A stretch of DNA of 64,000 nt from PALSA-693 sp963834725 (GTDB lineage Bacteria > Actinomycetota > Acidimicrobiia > Acidimicrobiales > Palsa-688): contig CAWICN010000001.1 of NCBI GenBank assembly GCA_963834725.1, positions 2,604,001 through 2,668,000 on the forward strand, written 5' to 3'. The notes under the pieces are model-generated. The model was not told the origin of the DNA. It saw nothing but the letters and a program-made list of their open reading frames with translations, and ran no database searches. Position numbers and translations under genes: made by a program. Shown here in pieces: positions 8,178-16,692 of the stretch (its first letter is position 1; every line of letters begins with the position of its first letter).

Positions 8178-8459
8178 CCGTCCATCGTCTCATGCCTCTC
8201 GTAGGCATGGGCTCCGCCCAACGCCTCAAGGCCGCCGGAGAAGGTCTCTTCTCGATCTATACGACGACGGCATCAGCGCAAGCGTTACGTCACACCCCTG
8301 GCCCTGGTGTGTTCTGATGGCCGGCACAGACGACGAGATCAACGAGGGTTCAAGGCCCCCGCCCTCACGGACATCAGCGACCCTCAAGATCTATCGGAGC
8401 CACTTGACAGGTGGCCAGTTCAACACCAGAGCTATGGGAAGAAGGCAGCCCCCCGGCTT

Positions 8460-9491
8460 CTACCAAGGCCGTGATGCTGTGGGGGCGGCGCGGGCGCCGA
8501 CGTGGCGCAGGTGACTCAAGGTCTGACGATACGAGCCGCCCAGGCTGTCTTGGCGATAGGGCAGCCCGTGCTCGGCGCAGAAGGCTCGAACGAAAGACTG
8601 GGCGCGGGCCAGGTTGGGGCGGGGCATGGCCGGGAACAGATGATGCTCGATCTGGTAGTTAAGCCCGCCGAGCATGAAGGCAATGAACCGGCCGCCCCTG
8701 ACGTTGCGGGCGGTGATGACCTGACGGGAGGCGAAGCTGAGAGAGTGGTCATCGTCGATGATCGGCATACCCTTGTGGTTAGGGGCGAACGTGCATCCGA
8801 GGTAGAGGCCGAACAGGCCTTGGTGGATGGCGATGAACGCGATTGCCCGCAGTGGCGACAGCAGCCAGAACAGGACGCTCAGATACCCGGCGGCGTGCAC
8901 CGCCAGCAGCAGCACTTCGGTGCGGGCGGCCCTCTCCCGACTCTTCAAAAGGGCCTGGACGCTGGCAACCTTTAAGGCCACGGCTTCGAGTAGCAGTAGA
9001 GGGAAGAACAGCCACGCCTGCCAGCGGGCCAGCAGCCTCCCAGTCCTCCCGCGGCTGCGGGCTATCTCCTCGGTGAAGGCAATGACCCCGGCGCCGATGT
9101 CAGGGTCGCGGTCGACCTGGTTGGGGTGAGCGTGATGGGCGTTGTGCTTGGGAACCCACCACCCGAAGCTCAAACCCGTGCACAGATTCCCCGCGCCCAA
9201 CCCGACGAGCCGGTTCGCTCGGCGGGTCCGAAAGATCTGATGATGACCGGCGTCATGGCCGAGGAAGACCACCTGGGCGAACGTCACAGCCCAGAAAGCG
9301 GCCACGGCGAGAGCCAAGGGCGAGTTCCCCACCACGAACAGCCCTGCCAGCCCGGCGGCGGCAGCCGCGGCCGTTGCGCCGATCTTGGCCGCGTAATACC
9401 ACGGCCTTCGCTCCAACAAGCCGGCGTCGCGGACTTGCCGTGCAAGCACGCCATACGCACTTCGTTCGCTGTTGATTGCTGCTACCTGCAT
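8460..9491 (-). CDS. Membrane fatty acid desaturase
   Basis: A 343-residue di-iron desaturase that should introduce a double bond into an acyl chain at the membrane. The three histidine boxes are HDAGHH (79-84), HNAHH (116-120) and QIEHH (280-284). The QxxHH form is typical of front-end and actinobacterial acyl-lipid/acyl-CoA desaturases. Hydrophobic segments lie at about 37-75, 155-172 and 193-235. The ATG at 9491 is chosen because AGGAG stands seven bases upstream; a 13-codon longer frame lacks a site. A CTAG-N8-CTAG element just upstream resembles the sites near hsp20, so cold or envelope-stress control is possible. The monocistronic layout gives no further clue to substrate. Confidence 0.9.
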   Translation of the reverse strand: MQVAAINSERSAYGVLARQVRDAGLLERRPWYYAAKIGATAAAAAAGLAGLFVVGNSPLALAVAAFWAVTFAQVVFLGHDAGHHQIFRTRRANRLVGLGAGNLCTGLSFGWWVPKHNAHHAHPNQVDRDPDIGAGVIAFTEEIARSRGRTGRLLARWQAWLFFPLLLLEAVALKVASVQALLKSRERAARTEVLLLAVHAAGYLSVLFWLLSPLRAIAFIAIHQGLFGLYLGCTFAPNHKGMPIIDDDHSLSFASRQVITARNVRGGRFIAFMLGGLNYQIEHHLFPAMPRPNLARAQSFVRAFCAEHGLPYRQDSLGGSYRQTLSHLRHVGARAAPTASRPW

Positions 9492-9499
9492 GACAACTC

Positions 9500-9515
9500 C
9501 TAGTCGTCGAACTAG
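9500..9515. promoter_or_regulatory. CTAG pair upstream of the desaturase
   Basis: Two CTAG tetranucleotides start at 9500 and 9512, just upstream of the desaturase ribosome site, in a region otherwise poor in CTAG. The spacing (12) differs from the 14 seen at the hsp20 and regulator promoters, so a shared regulator is only possible. Confidence 0.3.
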
Positions 9516-9985
9516 TTTGGCGCGCGACATCGCTCGGGTGGCAGCCGGAGAGATCAGCGAGGAGAACTATCGGCGATGGATGGCCGAAGAGTCGGTGTTC
9601 ATCGCCGAGGAGCGACCCTGGGAACGTTCCGCAGCCATCGTCGGCGGAACGCCCACGTTGGATCATAGGCCGCGCACGTGCAGAGACGTCCTTGACCTTG
9701 CGGGGGCCCCCTACGAACCGAGTGTCCCTTCCGCGGTTCAGCGAACCCCTCGTCAATCTTCTGCCTCTGGTTAGGCCCTGTCGCGTAGGCCGGTAGGAGG
9801 TCCCCGTCACCCGGACTGGTTCCTCATGCGGTTACCAGGTGCGCGTGGGCGAACCGTCGCTCCCACTCGATTGGTGGCGCATCGCCAAGGGGGGCGGGTG
9901 CAGTGGTGGTTGACGAAGCGATGGTGGTCGGGCGTGCCCGACTCGGTCGGTGCGACGCTCTGTCGGGTCGGCCAGGTCGCGCCCG

Positions 9986-10261
9986 CTACCCGGGGATGAG
10001 GTTATGGACGACCTCGACCATGGGCTGTCCTGGGTCGAGACCGATCTGTTGGAGGATCGGCGTCAGGGTCTGGCCGAAGCTGTCGAAAGCCTCCTGGGAC
10101 TCCCAGATGTCGAATACTTGCAGCTTGTTGCCCGAGCCGAAGCAAGCATGGTAGAGACGGCCGGCCGGTTTGGCCGCGCCGGCATTCTCGACTCGCTTGA
10201 TCACCTCGTCGTATTGAGCGGCGCTCATCGATTCTGGGTTGAAGTAGATGCCGATCGCCAT
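9986..10261 (-). CDS. Small dimeric alpha/beta-barrel (ABM-like) protein
   Basis: A 91-residue soluble protein starting MAIGIYFNPESMSAAQYDEV. The pattern (beta strand, long helix with YDEVIKRVE, then RLYHACFGSG, then VFDIWESQEAFDSFGQTL) is that of the ferredoxin-like dimeric barrel of antibiotic-biosynthesis-monooxygenase-like proteins. No cofactor-binding residue can be named, and many such proteins have no known reaction. A GGAGGT site ends six bases before the start at 10261. It stands alone; the next gene leftwards is the desaturase, about 500 bases away, with only gene-poor DNA between. Confidence 0.75.
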   Translation of the reverse strand: MAIGIYFNPESMSAAQYDEVIKRVENAGAAKPAGRLYHACFGSGNKLQVFDIWESQEAFDSFGQTLTPILQQIGLDPGQPMVEVVHNLIPG

Positions 10262-10714
10262 TTCATACCTCCAGGAGCTGCTGTCAACCTTTCGCGGGAC
10301 TCAGGCTACCTTGCCTGAGCGTGACCTGGCGTGGCGGTTCATTATCCACAAAGTGGCGACCCGCGGATTGCGCCCGGCCGGGCTTCGCTGACAGCGGCGA
10401 GACCACCGAGGCACTCAGTCCGCCCGGCCATCAGCGTCTGCCCGACCGCCCGTGTGCTGACGCACGATTTGTCTCGGTAGTGGTTGGGGATGTCAGTGGT
10501 GCAGTGCCCTGACACGTACACGACTGGCGGGCTGGCCAAGACAACTGCAAGTGAGAGCGGATCCTTGCGGTGTAGCCGGGCCGCGCTGCACCAAGCAGGG
10601 GCCGGTGCCGAGGAAGTTGGGTGCCCTCAGGCTACAACAGGAGGCTGAATTACCAGCGGCCGAGGGCGAGAATCATCCGCCGGGTCGATTCTGGCCAGGA
10701 AAGGAGAGATCGCT

Positions 10715-10855
10715 ATGGCAACCGGCACCGTGAAGTGGTTCAACGGCGAGAAGGGTTTTGGTTTCATCACCCAAGACGACGGCGGCCCGGACGTGTTCGT
10801 GCACTTCTGCGCTATCAGCGGCAGCGGCTTTCGAAACCTCGAGGAAGGCCAAAAG
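10715..10855 (+). pseudogene. Cold-shock protein, 3' end replaced by an IS remnant
   Basis: Encodes the first 47 residues of a CspA-type RNA chaperone (MATGTVKWFNGEKGFGFI). RNP1 (KGFGFI, 13-18) and RNP2 (VFVHF, 27-31) are present. After EEGQK (43-47) the sequence passes directly into the 3' end of an oppositely oriented IS1182 transposase. The last two beta strands (about 20 residues) are lost, and the frame continues for 61 foreign codons to 11041. A good AGGAGA site precedes the ATG. HFCAIS replaces the usual HFSAI. The product, if made, would probably not fold as a normal five-stranded barrel. Confidence 0.85.
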
Positions 10856-11771
10856 TGCCCGTGGCGGGCCTCGGGATCGACCGTCGAGATGACCCGATCT
10901 TTGGCCACCCGGCGGGCAAGGCGAAACACCCCGTCGTCGCCCTCTTCCAGGTCCTGGCCCAACACCGTGGCCAACAAGCTGGCCGCATCGGCCAGGGGAC
11001 CCTCGAGCGGGCAGCTGTCCAGGCAGGCCAAGATGGCATAGCCGTCCCCGGCCCGAGAATGGACCAGCTCCTCCCGGGCCGCCTGATCGTCCCAGTCGAT
11101 CTGCGGCTTGGCCGAGCTGGCGTAGTCGTCACCGCTGCTGATCAGCGCCCGCAGCTGCACCTCCAAGCCGGCGTCGGCCACCTTCAACAGCCCCCGGATG
11201 GCCGAGCGGATCAAGGTGATGGTGTCCATGGTGGCCACCGCGTCATACAACGGCGTCGAATCCAGCACCCGCTTGGCCCCCACCAGACCGGCCTCGCTGG
11301 CCACCTCCACACTGCGATTGAAAATCCTCCTGTCATCGCCAGAACGATCCAGCCGGGCCCGGAAATCGACCAGCACCGTGTGCGCGAAACTGGCCCACCC
11401 CCCGCAGTCATAACTGCCCACCCCGCCGCGTAGCGCCAGCGGGCATCGAAGCTGTAACGCTCCACCGCTTCTCTATCCGACCGCCCCTCCAGACGTTGCA
11501 GGACCATGACCGTGGCCACCACCGACGGCGGCACCGACCGCCGCCCCCTCTCCGAGAACAGATCGGCGAACATCTCGTCGGGAAACAGCCGATCCCGCTC
11601 GCGATGCAACAGGGCGTAGATCGAGTTCTCTGCCAAAGCCACATCACAGAAACGATCGATGTCATTGAACACACTGGGCTGGCGATCCGCCATCCCCAGG
11701 CTCACCGCCCACCCCTCAACCAGAATCCCATACATGTGATTCTCGCCCACCCGGTCCGCCAACACGCGCAT
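10856..11771 (-). pseudogene. IS1182-family transposase remnant
   Basis: The N-terminal part (11771 to about 11415) reads MRVLADRVGENHMYGILVEG and continues with FADLFSERGRRSVPPSV and RLEGRSDREAVERYSF, typical of IS1182 (DDE) transposases. A frameshift near a C6 run at about 11397-11404 moves the frame. The rest reads GGWASFAHTVLVDFRARL, then KRVLDSTPLYDAVATMDT, and ends at STVDPEARHGH. The C-terminal catalytic portion is missing at the junction with the cold-shock gene at 10855/10856. Two lesions, a frameshift and a truncation, make it inactive. No terminal repeat was found. Confidence 0.85.
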
Positions 11772-11835
11772 CTACCCGCGCGAAAGACACCACCCACCTA
11801 GGGTCCCGGAAGGTTGAAGCGCTGTGGTATTCGGT

Positions 11836-12565
11836 TCATGCGATGGTGTTGATGGCGGCGCAGTAGCCGGCGAGGCGTTCGAGGATCTGTTCGGCGGTTT
11901 TGGTCCACACGAACGGCTTGGGGTTCTCGTTCCACGTGGCGACCCAAGACAGGATGTCGGCGGAGAGTTCTTTTACGTTTCGGTGGGCGGAGCGCTGCAG
12001 TTTCTTGGTGGTCAGCGCTGAGAACCAGCGTTCGACCAAGTTCATCCACGACCCGTAGGTGGGGGTGAAGTGGAAGTGGAAGCGGGGGTGACACAACAGC
12101 CAGCGGTGAACCTGGGGGGTCTTATGGGTTTGCAGGTTGTCGAGGATGACGTGCACATCCAGCTCGGCGGGCACCTCGCGGTTGACCTTGTTCAAGAAGG
12201 CGATGAAGTCGGCGCTGGTATGGGTTTTGCGGATGTCGGTGATCACTGCGCCGGTGGCCACGTTCAGCGCGGCGAAGAGGTCGCAGGTGCCGTTGCGCTC
12301 GTAGTCGTGGGTGGCCCGCTGTGGTGTGGTAGGAAGCATCGGCAGCGGGGGGGCGGTGCGATTAAGCGCTTGGATCTGGGGTTTCTCGTCGATGGCGAAC
12401 ACCGCGGCCGCCACTGGGGGGCTCATGTGCAGGGCGACCAGATCGCGGATCTTCTCCACCAGTTCCGGGTCAGGCGAAGCTGTCTTGACGCCACGGTTTG
12501 AGCCCGAACGCCCGCCAGATCTCTCGCACCGTGGTGTGGCTGATCCCGTGCTTTTTGGCCAGTTC
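11836..12565 (-). pseudogene. IS630-family transposase remnant
   Basis: The DDE domain is read from 12459 down to 11836: FAIDEKPQIQALNRTAP (first Asp), then LDVHVILDNLQTHKT (second Asp), then HFTPTYGSWMNLVERWFSAL (Glu). This is the classic IS630 pattern. A helix-turn-helix segment (LAKKHGISHTTVREIWRAFG) lies upstream in another frame at about 12475-12560, so one frameshift separates them. The true N-terminus is missing: the remnant begins at the stop codon of the neighbouring gene at 12566. It is inactive as it stands. Confidence 0.85.
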
Positions 12566-12871
12566 TCAGGAAGGATCGTTGATGAGCAGGCCGCGGAGCC
12601 GCTCGACGGCAGCGAGGCGGCGGGCTCTGTCTTCGAGCGGCCGGTCCGTGTCGGCGGTCACCTTCTCCGCTGGGCGGTCCAGACGCAAGGACTCCTGGTG
12701 ACGCATCTCATCCTGTTCGCGTCGAGGCAACCGGCGAACAGCTCGCTGAAATGCCCGCTGGGCGTCGACAGGTCTTGCGAGCCGGAGATCCCGGCTGATC
12801 TGAGCGAACGCCCGCCCGCTGCTTCGCAAGCGCAGTACCTCGTCGTCAATGGCCTCGGACGGGACCGTCAT
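12566..12871 (-). CDS. Hypothetical charged helical protein
   Basis: A 101-residue, strongly charged, helix-rich protein (MTVPSEAIDDEVLRLRSSGR, later DRARRLAAVERLRGLL). I do not recognise a family. It starts four bases after the stop of the 65-residue zinc-ribbon gene, so the two probably share a transcript. Its 3' end abuts an IS630 remnant exactly at the stop codon, so the C-terminus may be altered. A first helix resembling ALRLRSSGRAFAQISRDLRL could be a helix-turn-helix. No membrane segment is seen. Confidence 0.5.
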   Translation of the reverse strand: MTVPSEAIDDEVLRLRSSGRAFAQISRDLRLARPVDAQRAFQRAVRRLPRREQDEMRHQESLRLDRPAEKVTADTDRPLEDRARRLAAVERLRGLLINDPS

Positions 12872-12874
12872 GGC

Positions 12875-13072
12875 CTACCTTTCACGAATCCGGCGCGGAG
12901 CCGGCCGGGGGAGGAGGATTGCCGTGCACGCCGGGCACAGGGCCCAGTCGGTTTGGAAGAACAGGGTCGGGTCGCCGGGGAAGGCACACTGGCATCGCCC
13001 GCAATGGCGCGGCGGGAGTGGCACGCTGATCAGGTTGTTTTGTTTGGTCAGTTCATCGACTTCGAGCCTCAT
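12875..13072 (-). CDS. Small zinc-ribbon protein
   Basis: A 65-residue protein with a CGRC motif and a CPAC motif about 23 residues apart (HCGRCQCAF, then WALCPACTAILLP), forming a four-cysteine zinc ribbon. It has a short basic tail. The start at 13072 overlaps the end of a possible upstream gene (13053-13226), and the stop is three bases before the next gene. The arrangement looks like a small operon of unknown role. I recognise no named family. Confidence 0.5.
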   Translation of the reverse strand: MRLEVDELTKQNNLISVPLPPRHCGRCQCAFPGDPTLFFQTDWALCPACTAILLPRPAPRRIRER

Positions 13073-13226
13073 GGCCGATCAGCGCCCGCTCGTCTCGGTG
13101 GTCGTGCCGCACCAGTTGCGGAGCTGCGTGACGCGGAACGCTCCCGACGCCAGCACCCGCAACCCGCCTGCCGTACCAGTAGCAGAGCTCGTCGGATCTG
13201 AGCCGGTCGAGAGCGACCCACACCAT
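13053..13226 (-). CDS. Possible small protein upstream of the zinc-ribbon gene
   Basis: An ATG-initiated frame of 57 codons (MVWVALDRLRSDELCYWYG, ending in a basic RDERALIGHEARSR) overlaps the zinc-ribbon start by 20 bases, as coupled genes often do. It has no recognisable family, and coding status rests only on layout and plausible composition. Confidence 0.25.
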   Translation of the reverse strand: MVWVALDRLRSDELCYWYGRRVAGAGVGSVPRHAAPQLVRHDHRDERALIGHEARSR

Positions 13227-13277
13227 GCGGTCACCATGGCGGGCCGCCCGGCGCGATCTCGCCGTGCTGTCGTGATG

Positions 13278-13520
13278 TCACCGGGGACCGTAACCGAGGT
13301 GTGCGATGACCGCCTCGAGGATGGTGACCCCGCCGAGCGCTGCATCGTCGCTGTGGGCCCGCAGATGGGTGCGGCCGAGAGTCAAAGCGTGTGCCATGGT
13401 GGCGCGATCGTGGTTAGCGGCACGTGAGAGGGCGAGCGCGAACCGGTCGTGCCGGGCGAACGGCTGAGCCAGCTCGAGCGCCCTTCGCCAAACACGTTCG
13501 GCTAGCTCCAGCGGTCGTGT
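13278..13520 (-). CDS. Hypothetical protein, C-terminal part
   Basis: The last 80 or so residues of a minus-strand frame look like real protein: LELAERVWRRALELAQPFAR, then FALALSRAANHDRATMAHAL, then GGVTILEAVIAHLGYGPR. The part further upstream in the same frame (to 13775) is low-complexity and arginine-rich, and may not be coding. No family or start codon can be named. It could be a decayed gene. Confidence 0.3.
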   Translation of the reverse strand, partial: TRPLELAERVWRRALELAQPFARHDRFALALSRAANHDRATMAHALTLGRTHLRAHSDDAALGGVTILEAVIAHLGYGPR

Positions 13521-13785
13521 GGTCGGCGCGGAGCTCGAGTTCTCATAAGGCGGCCCCGGGCTCCGGCGCGTCCGTCTCACCTGATGCTTGGAGGCTCTGG
13601 GTGGGCGGGCGACCCGGTTGGTTGCCCAGAAGGCCAAGTCGCCAGGTCGCAAATGGTCACTAGCGCGGCCGGGCGGCCTCGTGGAGCGGGAAGCCGACCA
13701 CGAGCAGCTCTCGGTGGTGATTCCCATGGCGACCAACTCTCTGCGACGGGCGACCCGGCTGAGCCGCTGCTCCAATCAGCATACA

Positions 13786-13803
13786 CTAGATCAATAAAAC
13801 TAG
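13786..13803. promoter_or_regulatory. CTAG-N10-CTAG operator candidate, regulator 1
   Basis: CTAGATCAATAAAACTAG, part of an ACTAG/CTAGT inverted repeat in an unusually A/T-rich patch, lies 39 bases before the winged-helix gene. The 14-base spacing equals that at 15470 and 15484. Autoregulation is inferred. Confidence 0.45.
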
Positions 13804-13841
13804 TATCAGCTTTCGCGTATTCTGACGCTATTATTATTCCG

Positions 13842-14150
13842 GTGGGCGAGTGGAGCTTCTTGACCAACCATGCTCGGGCGTTGCTGTTCATCGCCTACGA
13901 CCCCGATGCGCGCCTGCGGGATCTGGCCGTCGCTCTCGACGTCACCGAACGCACCGCCTACGGCATCGTGGCGGACCTCACCGAAGCCGGCTACGTGATC
14001 AAGGAGAAGGACGGTCGCCGGAACCGTTACCACATCCAGGCCCAGCTTCCCCTGCGCGACTCGATCAGCCGGGAACGACCGATCGGCGAGGTCCTCGACC
14101 TCCTCGTCGGCGCCAAACGGCGCGCAACTGGTCGATCCCGCCGTTCATGA
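13842..14150 (+). CDS. Small winged-helix transcriptional regulator (paralogue 1)
   Basis: A 102-residue DNA-binding protein. EWSFLTNHARALLFIAYDP is followed by a helix-turn-helix (LRDLAVALDVTERTAYGIV, about residues 24-42). A wing-like segment (GYVIKEKDGRRNRYHIQ) and a C-terminal GEVLDLLVG helix follow. The layout is MarR/ArsR-like. The GTG at 13842 is chosen because GEWSFLTNHARALL aligns with TEWSFLTNHARALL of the paralogue at 15524; the longer frame runs through the A/T-rich promoter. The two proteins are about 60% identical by eye. Their shared CTAG sites and the adjacent hsp20 suggest a stress-response repressor. The effector is unknown. Confidence 0.8.
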   Translation: MGEWSFLTNHARALLFIAYDPDARLRDLAVALDVTERTAYGIVADLTEAGYVIKEKDGRRNRYHIQAQLPLRDSISRERPIGEVLDLLVGAKRRATGRSRRS

Positions 14151-14631
14151 ACCGACCGTCCGAATCTATGGGCACAGAGAGCGCAGGGACGTCGAACCGC
14201 ACAGGTTGAGGCCGGGTCAGGGGTTCGACAAGGATCGCCCGGCTTGCCCTCACCCGCCTCGGCTGTGTCCGTCGAGTCGCTCGCTTGGGCGGTAATAGGT
14301 GGTGGGTGGCGCAAACGAGATGGAAGCGGTCACCAACCCACAGGAAGGTATTCCTTGGACCAGCAACACCGGCGACAGCTTCGTGCCCGACTTGACCTTG
14401 TCGAGATCGGCCGCGGGCCTGCGGGTCCTCCGCAGCAGCAGCAAGCCGCCGAGCAAGGCTGGCAGCGAAGCTGCACCGGGTTCGCGGACCGGCTCCTCCT
14501 CCGGACCGGCTCCTCCCACTGTGGATGGCGGCTATGACGCTCAGGGGGGGTGGGGACAGGGACTTCGCCGTTCGTTTCGGTCGCTGGTTGGCGGTCCTGG
14601 TCGGGTTGGCTAGCCAGCAGGGACTAAGCAG
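14151..14631. other. No gene recognised
   Basis: No frame in this 480-base stretch has convincing composition or motifs. A minus-strand frame at 14519-14250 shows a leucine-rich segment followed by arginines (LPALLGGLLLLRRTRRP), which recalls a sorting signal, but nothing upstream supports a secreted protein. Confidence 0.4.
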
Positions 14632-14775
14632 CCTGCGCCAAGGCGTTCGCGGCTTCGCTTTGGGCGGCTTGGTCGAAGAAGCGGAGTAGCTCCACGGGGA
14701 AGAGCATCACGAGGGTGCTGTTCTTTTCGGCGGCCACGTCTACGACGGTTGGGGTGCTGTCGATGTATGTCCGTC
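14632..14775 (-). pseudogene. SPFH/slipin-like protein, C-terminal remnant
   Basis: A minus-strand frame reads TPTVVDVAAEKNSTLVMLFP, then VELLRFFDQAAQSEAAN, and stops. The segment A-x-E-K-N-S-T-L followed by P-x-x-L-L is characteristic of the end of stomatin/slipin proteins (E-x-A-x-E-K-N-S-T-I-V-F-P). The SPFH domain is absent upstream, so this is a remnant just downstream of hsp20 on the same strand. Confidence 0.4.
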
Positions 14776-14952
14776 GGCTCTTTCGGTCCGTTGTTCGCGG
14801 CGTTCATGACAACCGAACCGCCGTGGGGATACGGGTCGGCTGTCGCTGGCCGCGGTCGGTGTTGGTCCCGGAACCGCCGCGGCGACGGCGAGTATCGGTG
14901 CCCGCCTCTCGCTGGTGGTGAAGCGTCGCTTCGCCGGGCGGGAGGCGGATGT

Positions 14953-15390
14953 TCAGGCGGTGACGGTGGCCGCCTCGACGGCCTGGGCCACGCTTCCGAC
15001 GTGGGTGATCTCGACCTTGCGGGGTTTGGCTTGTTCGGCCACCGGGATGGTGATGGTGAGCACACCGTCGTGGTAGATGGCGCTGATGTGGTCACGGTCG
15101 AGGCTTTCGCCCAGAAACAACTGACGGCTGAACTGGCCGTGGCCCCGCTCCGCCACCAGTATATCGTCGCCTTCTTCTTGGTGGGATGTGCGCGTCGCCC
15201 CCACGGTGAGGACATCTTTTTCGACGGTCAACTCGATGGAGCCGGGATCGGCGCCGGGCAGGTCGAGGACGATCTTGAACTCGTTGCCCCGACGGTAGGC
15301 GTCGACCGGGACCTGGCGGACCCGACGTCCGGCGAGCAACTCCTCGGTGATCCGGTCGAACTCGCGGAACGGTTCGAATCGCATCAACAT
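14953..15390 (-). CDS. Hsp20/alpha-crystallin small heat-shock protein
   Basis: A 145-residue ATP-independent chaperone that holds unfolding proteins. The short N-terminal arm (MLMRFEPFREFDRITEELL) is followed by the alpha-crystallin domain at about 28-125 (VPVDAYRRGNEFKIVLDLPG). Strands through HGQFSRQLFLGESLD and the family-typical YHDGVLTITIPVAE follow. The C-terminal I-x-I-type anchor region is KPRKVEITH. It is transcribed divergently from winged-helix regulator 2, with 133 bases between containing four CTAG sites and a CTAGCAA/TTGCTAG inverted repeat. Repression by that regulator is likely but inferred. Confidence 0.95.
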   Translation of the reverse strand: MLMRFEPFREFDRITEELLAGRRVRQVPVDAYRRGNEFKIVLDLPGADPGSIELTVEKDVLTVGATRTSHQEEGDDILVAERGHGQFSRQLFLGESLDRDHISAIYHDGVLTITIPVAEQAKPRKVEITHVGSVAQAVEAATVTA

Positions 15391-15469
15391 GGTGAATCCT
15401 TTCCTTGACGCCCGAACAGCTGACGGTCTGCGACCGCAATGCCTCGAACGTCCTACCGCACACCCTACT

Positions 15470-15512
15470 CTAGATCTCAGGTACTAGCAACATTCTTCTA
15501 GAAATTTGCTAG
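15470..15512. promoter_or_regulatory. CTAG cluster between hsp20 and regulator 2
   Basis: CTAG starts at 15470, 15484, 15498 and 15509, with steps of 14, 14 and 11 bases. A perfect CTAGCAA...TTGCTAG inverted repeat spans 15484-15512. It lies 12 bases before the regulator start and about 80 bases before hsp20, so one bound protein could repress both genes. CTAG is generally rare in high-GC bacterial DNA, which makes the cluster notable. Confidence 0.55.
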
Positions 15513-15523
15513 GGTGATGGGTG

Positions 15524-15880
15524 ATGACGGAGTGGAGCTTCCTCACCAACCATGCCCGGGCCCTGCTCTGCATCGCCCACGACCCTGGAGTGCGTCTGCG
15601 CGACATCGCGACCACCGTGGGCATCACCGAGCGCAGCGCCTACGCGATCGTCACCGACCTGACTGCCGCGGGCTACGTCCTCAAGGACAGCCACACCGAC
15701 GGCCGCCGCAACCGCTACCAGATCCAAACCCACCTCCCGCTACCAGAAGTCAACGCCCAGGAACGAACCATCGGTGAAGTTCTCGACCTGCTCGTCGGCA
15801 CCACCCACCGGCAAACCAGTCCGACACGCCCGTCGGTGAAGCCGGACAGAACCCCCTCGCATCGCCACCGACCGCCATGA
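15524..15880 (+). CDS. Small winged-helix transcriptional regulator (paralogue 2)
   Basis: A 118-residue MarR/ArsR-like protein (MTEWSFLTNHARALLCIAHD). Its helix-turn-helix is LRDIATTVGITERSAYAIV and its wing is GYVLKDSHTDGRRNRYQI. GEVLDLLVGTTHR near the end matches paralogue 1. The C-terminal tail is longer, basic and proline-rich (KPDRTPSHRHRPP). The ATG at 15524 is chosen by alignment with paralogue 1 and an AGGG stretch upstream; GTG at 15521 is an alternative. It is divergent from hsp20 across the CTAG cluster, and it probably represses hsp20 and itself. Confidence 0.85.
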   Translation: MTEWSFLTNHARALLCIAHDPGVRLRDIATTVGITERSAYAIVTDLTAAGYVLKDSHTDGRRNRYQIQTHLPLPEVNAQERTIGEVLDLLVGTTHRQTSPTRPSVKPDRTPSHRHRPP

Positions 15881-15938
15881 GAGAAAGGCGTGATCGGGTT
15901 CTTCCCCCAAATCGCAACGTCAGCCAAGGATGAAGCCA

Positions 15939-16125
15939 ATGACAACCTGGGAGTACCTGATCGTAGAACTTCCCAGCTTCGAGGCACCCACCCACACGCC
16001 AGGGGGCCTCTGCCGCAGTCCACGCCCTCAACAAGGAAGGCGAGCGGGGCTGGGAAGCAGTCGGCCTCACCCCCCTGGCCGAGGGGAGGATCGCCGTACT
16101 CCTCAAAAAACCCCGAACTCAGTAG
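15939..16125 (+). pseudogene. DUF4177-like small protein, frameshifted
   Basis: Starts MTTWEYLIVELPSFEAPTHT. After PG, removing one G from a GGGGG run (about 15997-16001) continues as ASAAVHALNKEGERGWEAVG, then a PLAEGRIAVLLKKPRTQ tail and TAG at 16123. The W-E-Y start, L-N-x-x-G-x-x-G-W-E-x-V-G core and L-L-K-K-P end match DUF4177 proteins of about 60 residues. The stretch is 187 bases, exactly one base more than a 61-residue protein needs. This is either a real lesion or a homopolymer error. Confidence 0.6.
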
Positions 16126-16692
16126 AAGCCGAGCAGACAAAACTCCGCCCAAAGCTCGGCGTCGAGCTGACCACCTCGGAACGGACACCCTGAACGTCCC
16201 GCCGAACACACATCCAGGTGGGCCGATGCCCCGCGCTGGGTGTCACCTCGATGTGCACATCAGCTGCCTCGAGGGGTGCATCCGAGGTGCGGGTCGCGGC
16301 GCAAAACCGTGACGGGGACCGCCGTGCGTGTGCTCAGAGTCAACCGGTCCACCGCTCCTTGGTCGCGCCGAGCGCGCCTTGCCGAAGCGAGGTCTGCTGC
16401 AGCTTCTAACGTCGCTGGCAAGAGTGGCGGTCGTCTGAGACGGCCAGACCATCTCTCTTGGGCACCCCTCAAGAAACAACAGAACGACTCGCAGGACCAA
16501 GCCGTCCCTTTCCCGACGGAGCTTTGTCGCAAGGCGGCGAGGCGCGAGGACATCAGCGGTGACCCGCGTGTCCACAGGCGATCCCCGCACTGGGGGTGAC
16601 CCTCGGCGTGAGATCGGCGCCGCCAGCGGGCAGCCGGCCAGTCGTTGGCTACCACCGACAAGACGGCCCAGTCTTCAGATAGGGCCCACCCC
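16126..16692. other. No gene recognised
   Basis: About 570 bases between the DUF4177-like gene and clpP (3' side). I see no frame with family motifs, no tRNA-like fold and no repeat. Confidence 0.4.

Noticed and set aside
9490..9774. Plus-strand frame (SLARDIARVAAGEISEENYRR) divergent from the desaturase
   Set aside because: The first 40 residues look protein-like, but the rest is not. It would share the CATG of the desaturase start and has no recognisable family or ribosome site.
14250..14519. Minus-strand leucine-rich segment followed by arginines, like a PEP-CTERM sorting tail
   Set aside because: No Pro-Glu-Pro motif in proper context, no upstream secreted protein in frame, and surrounding composition is non-coding.
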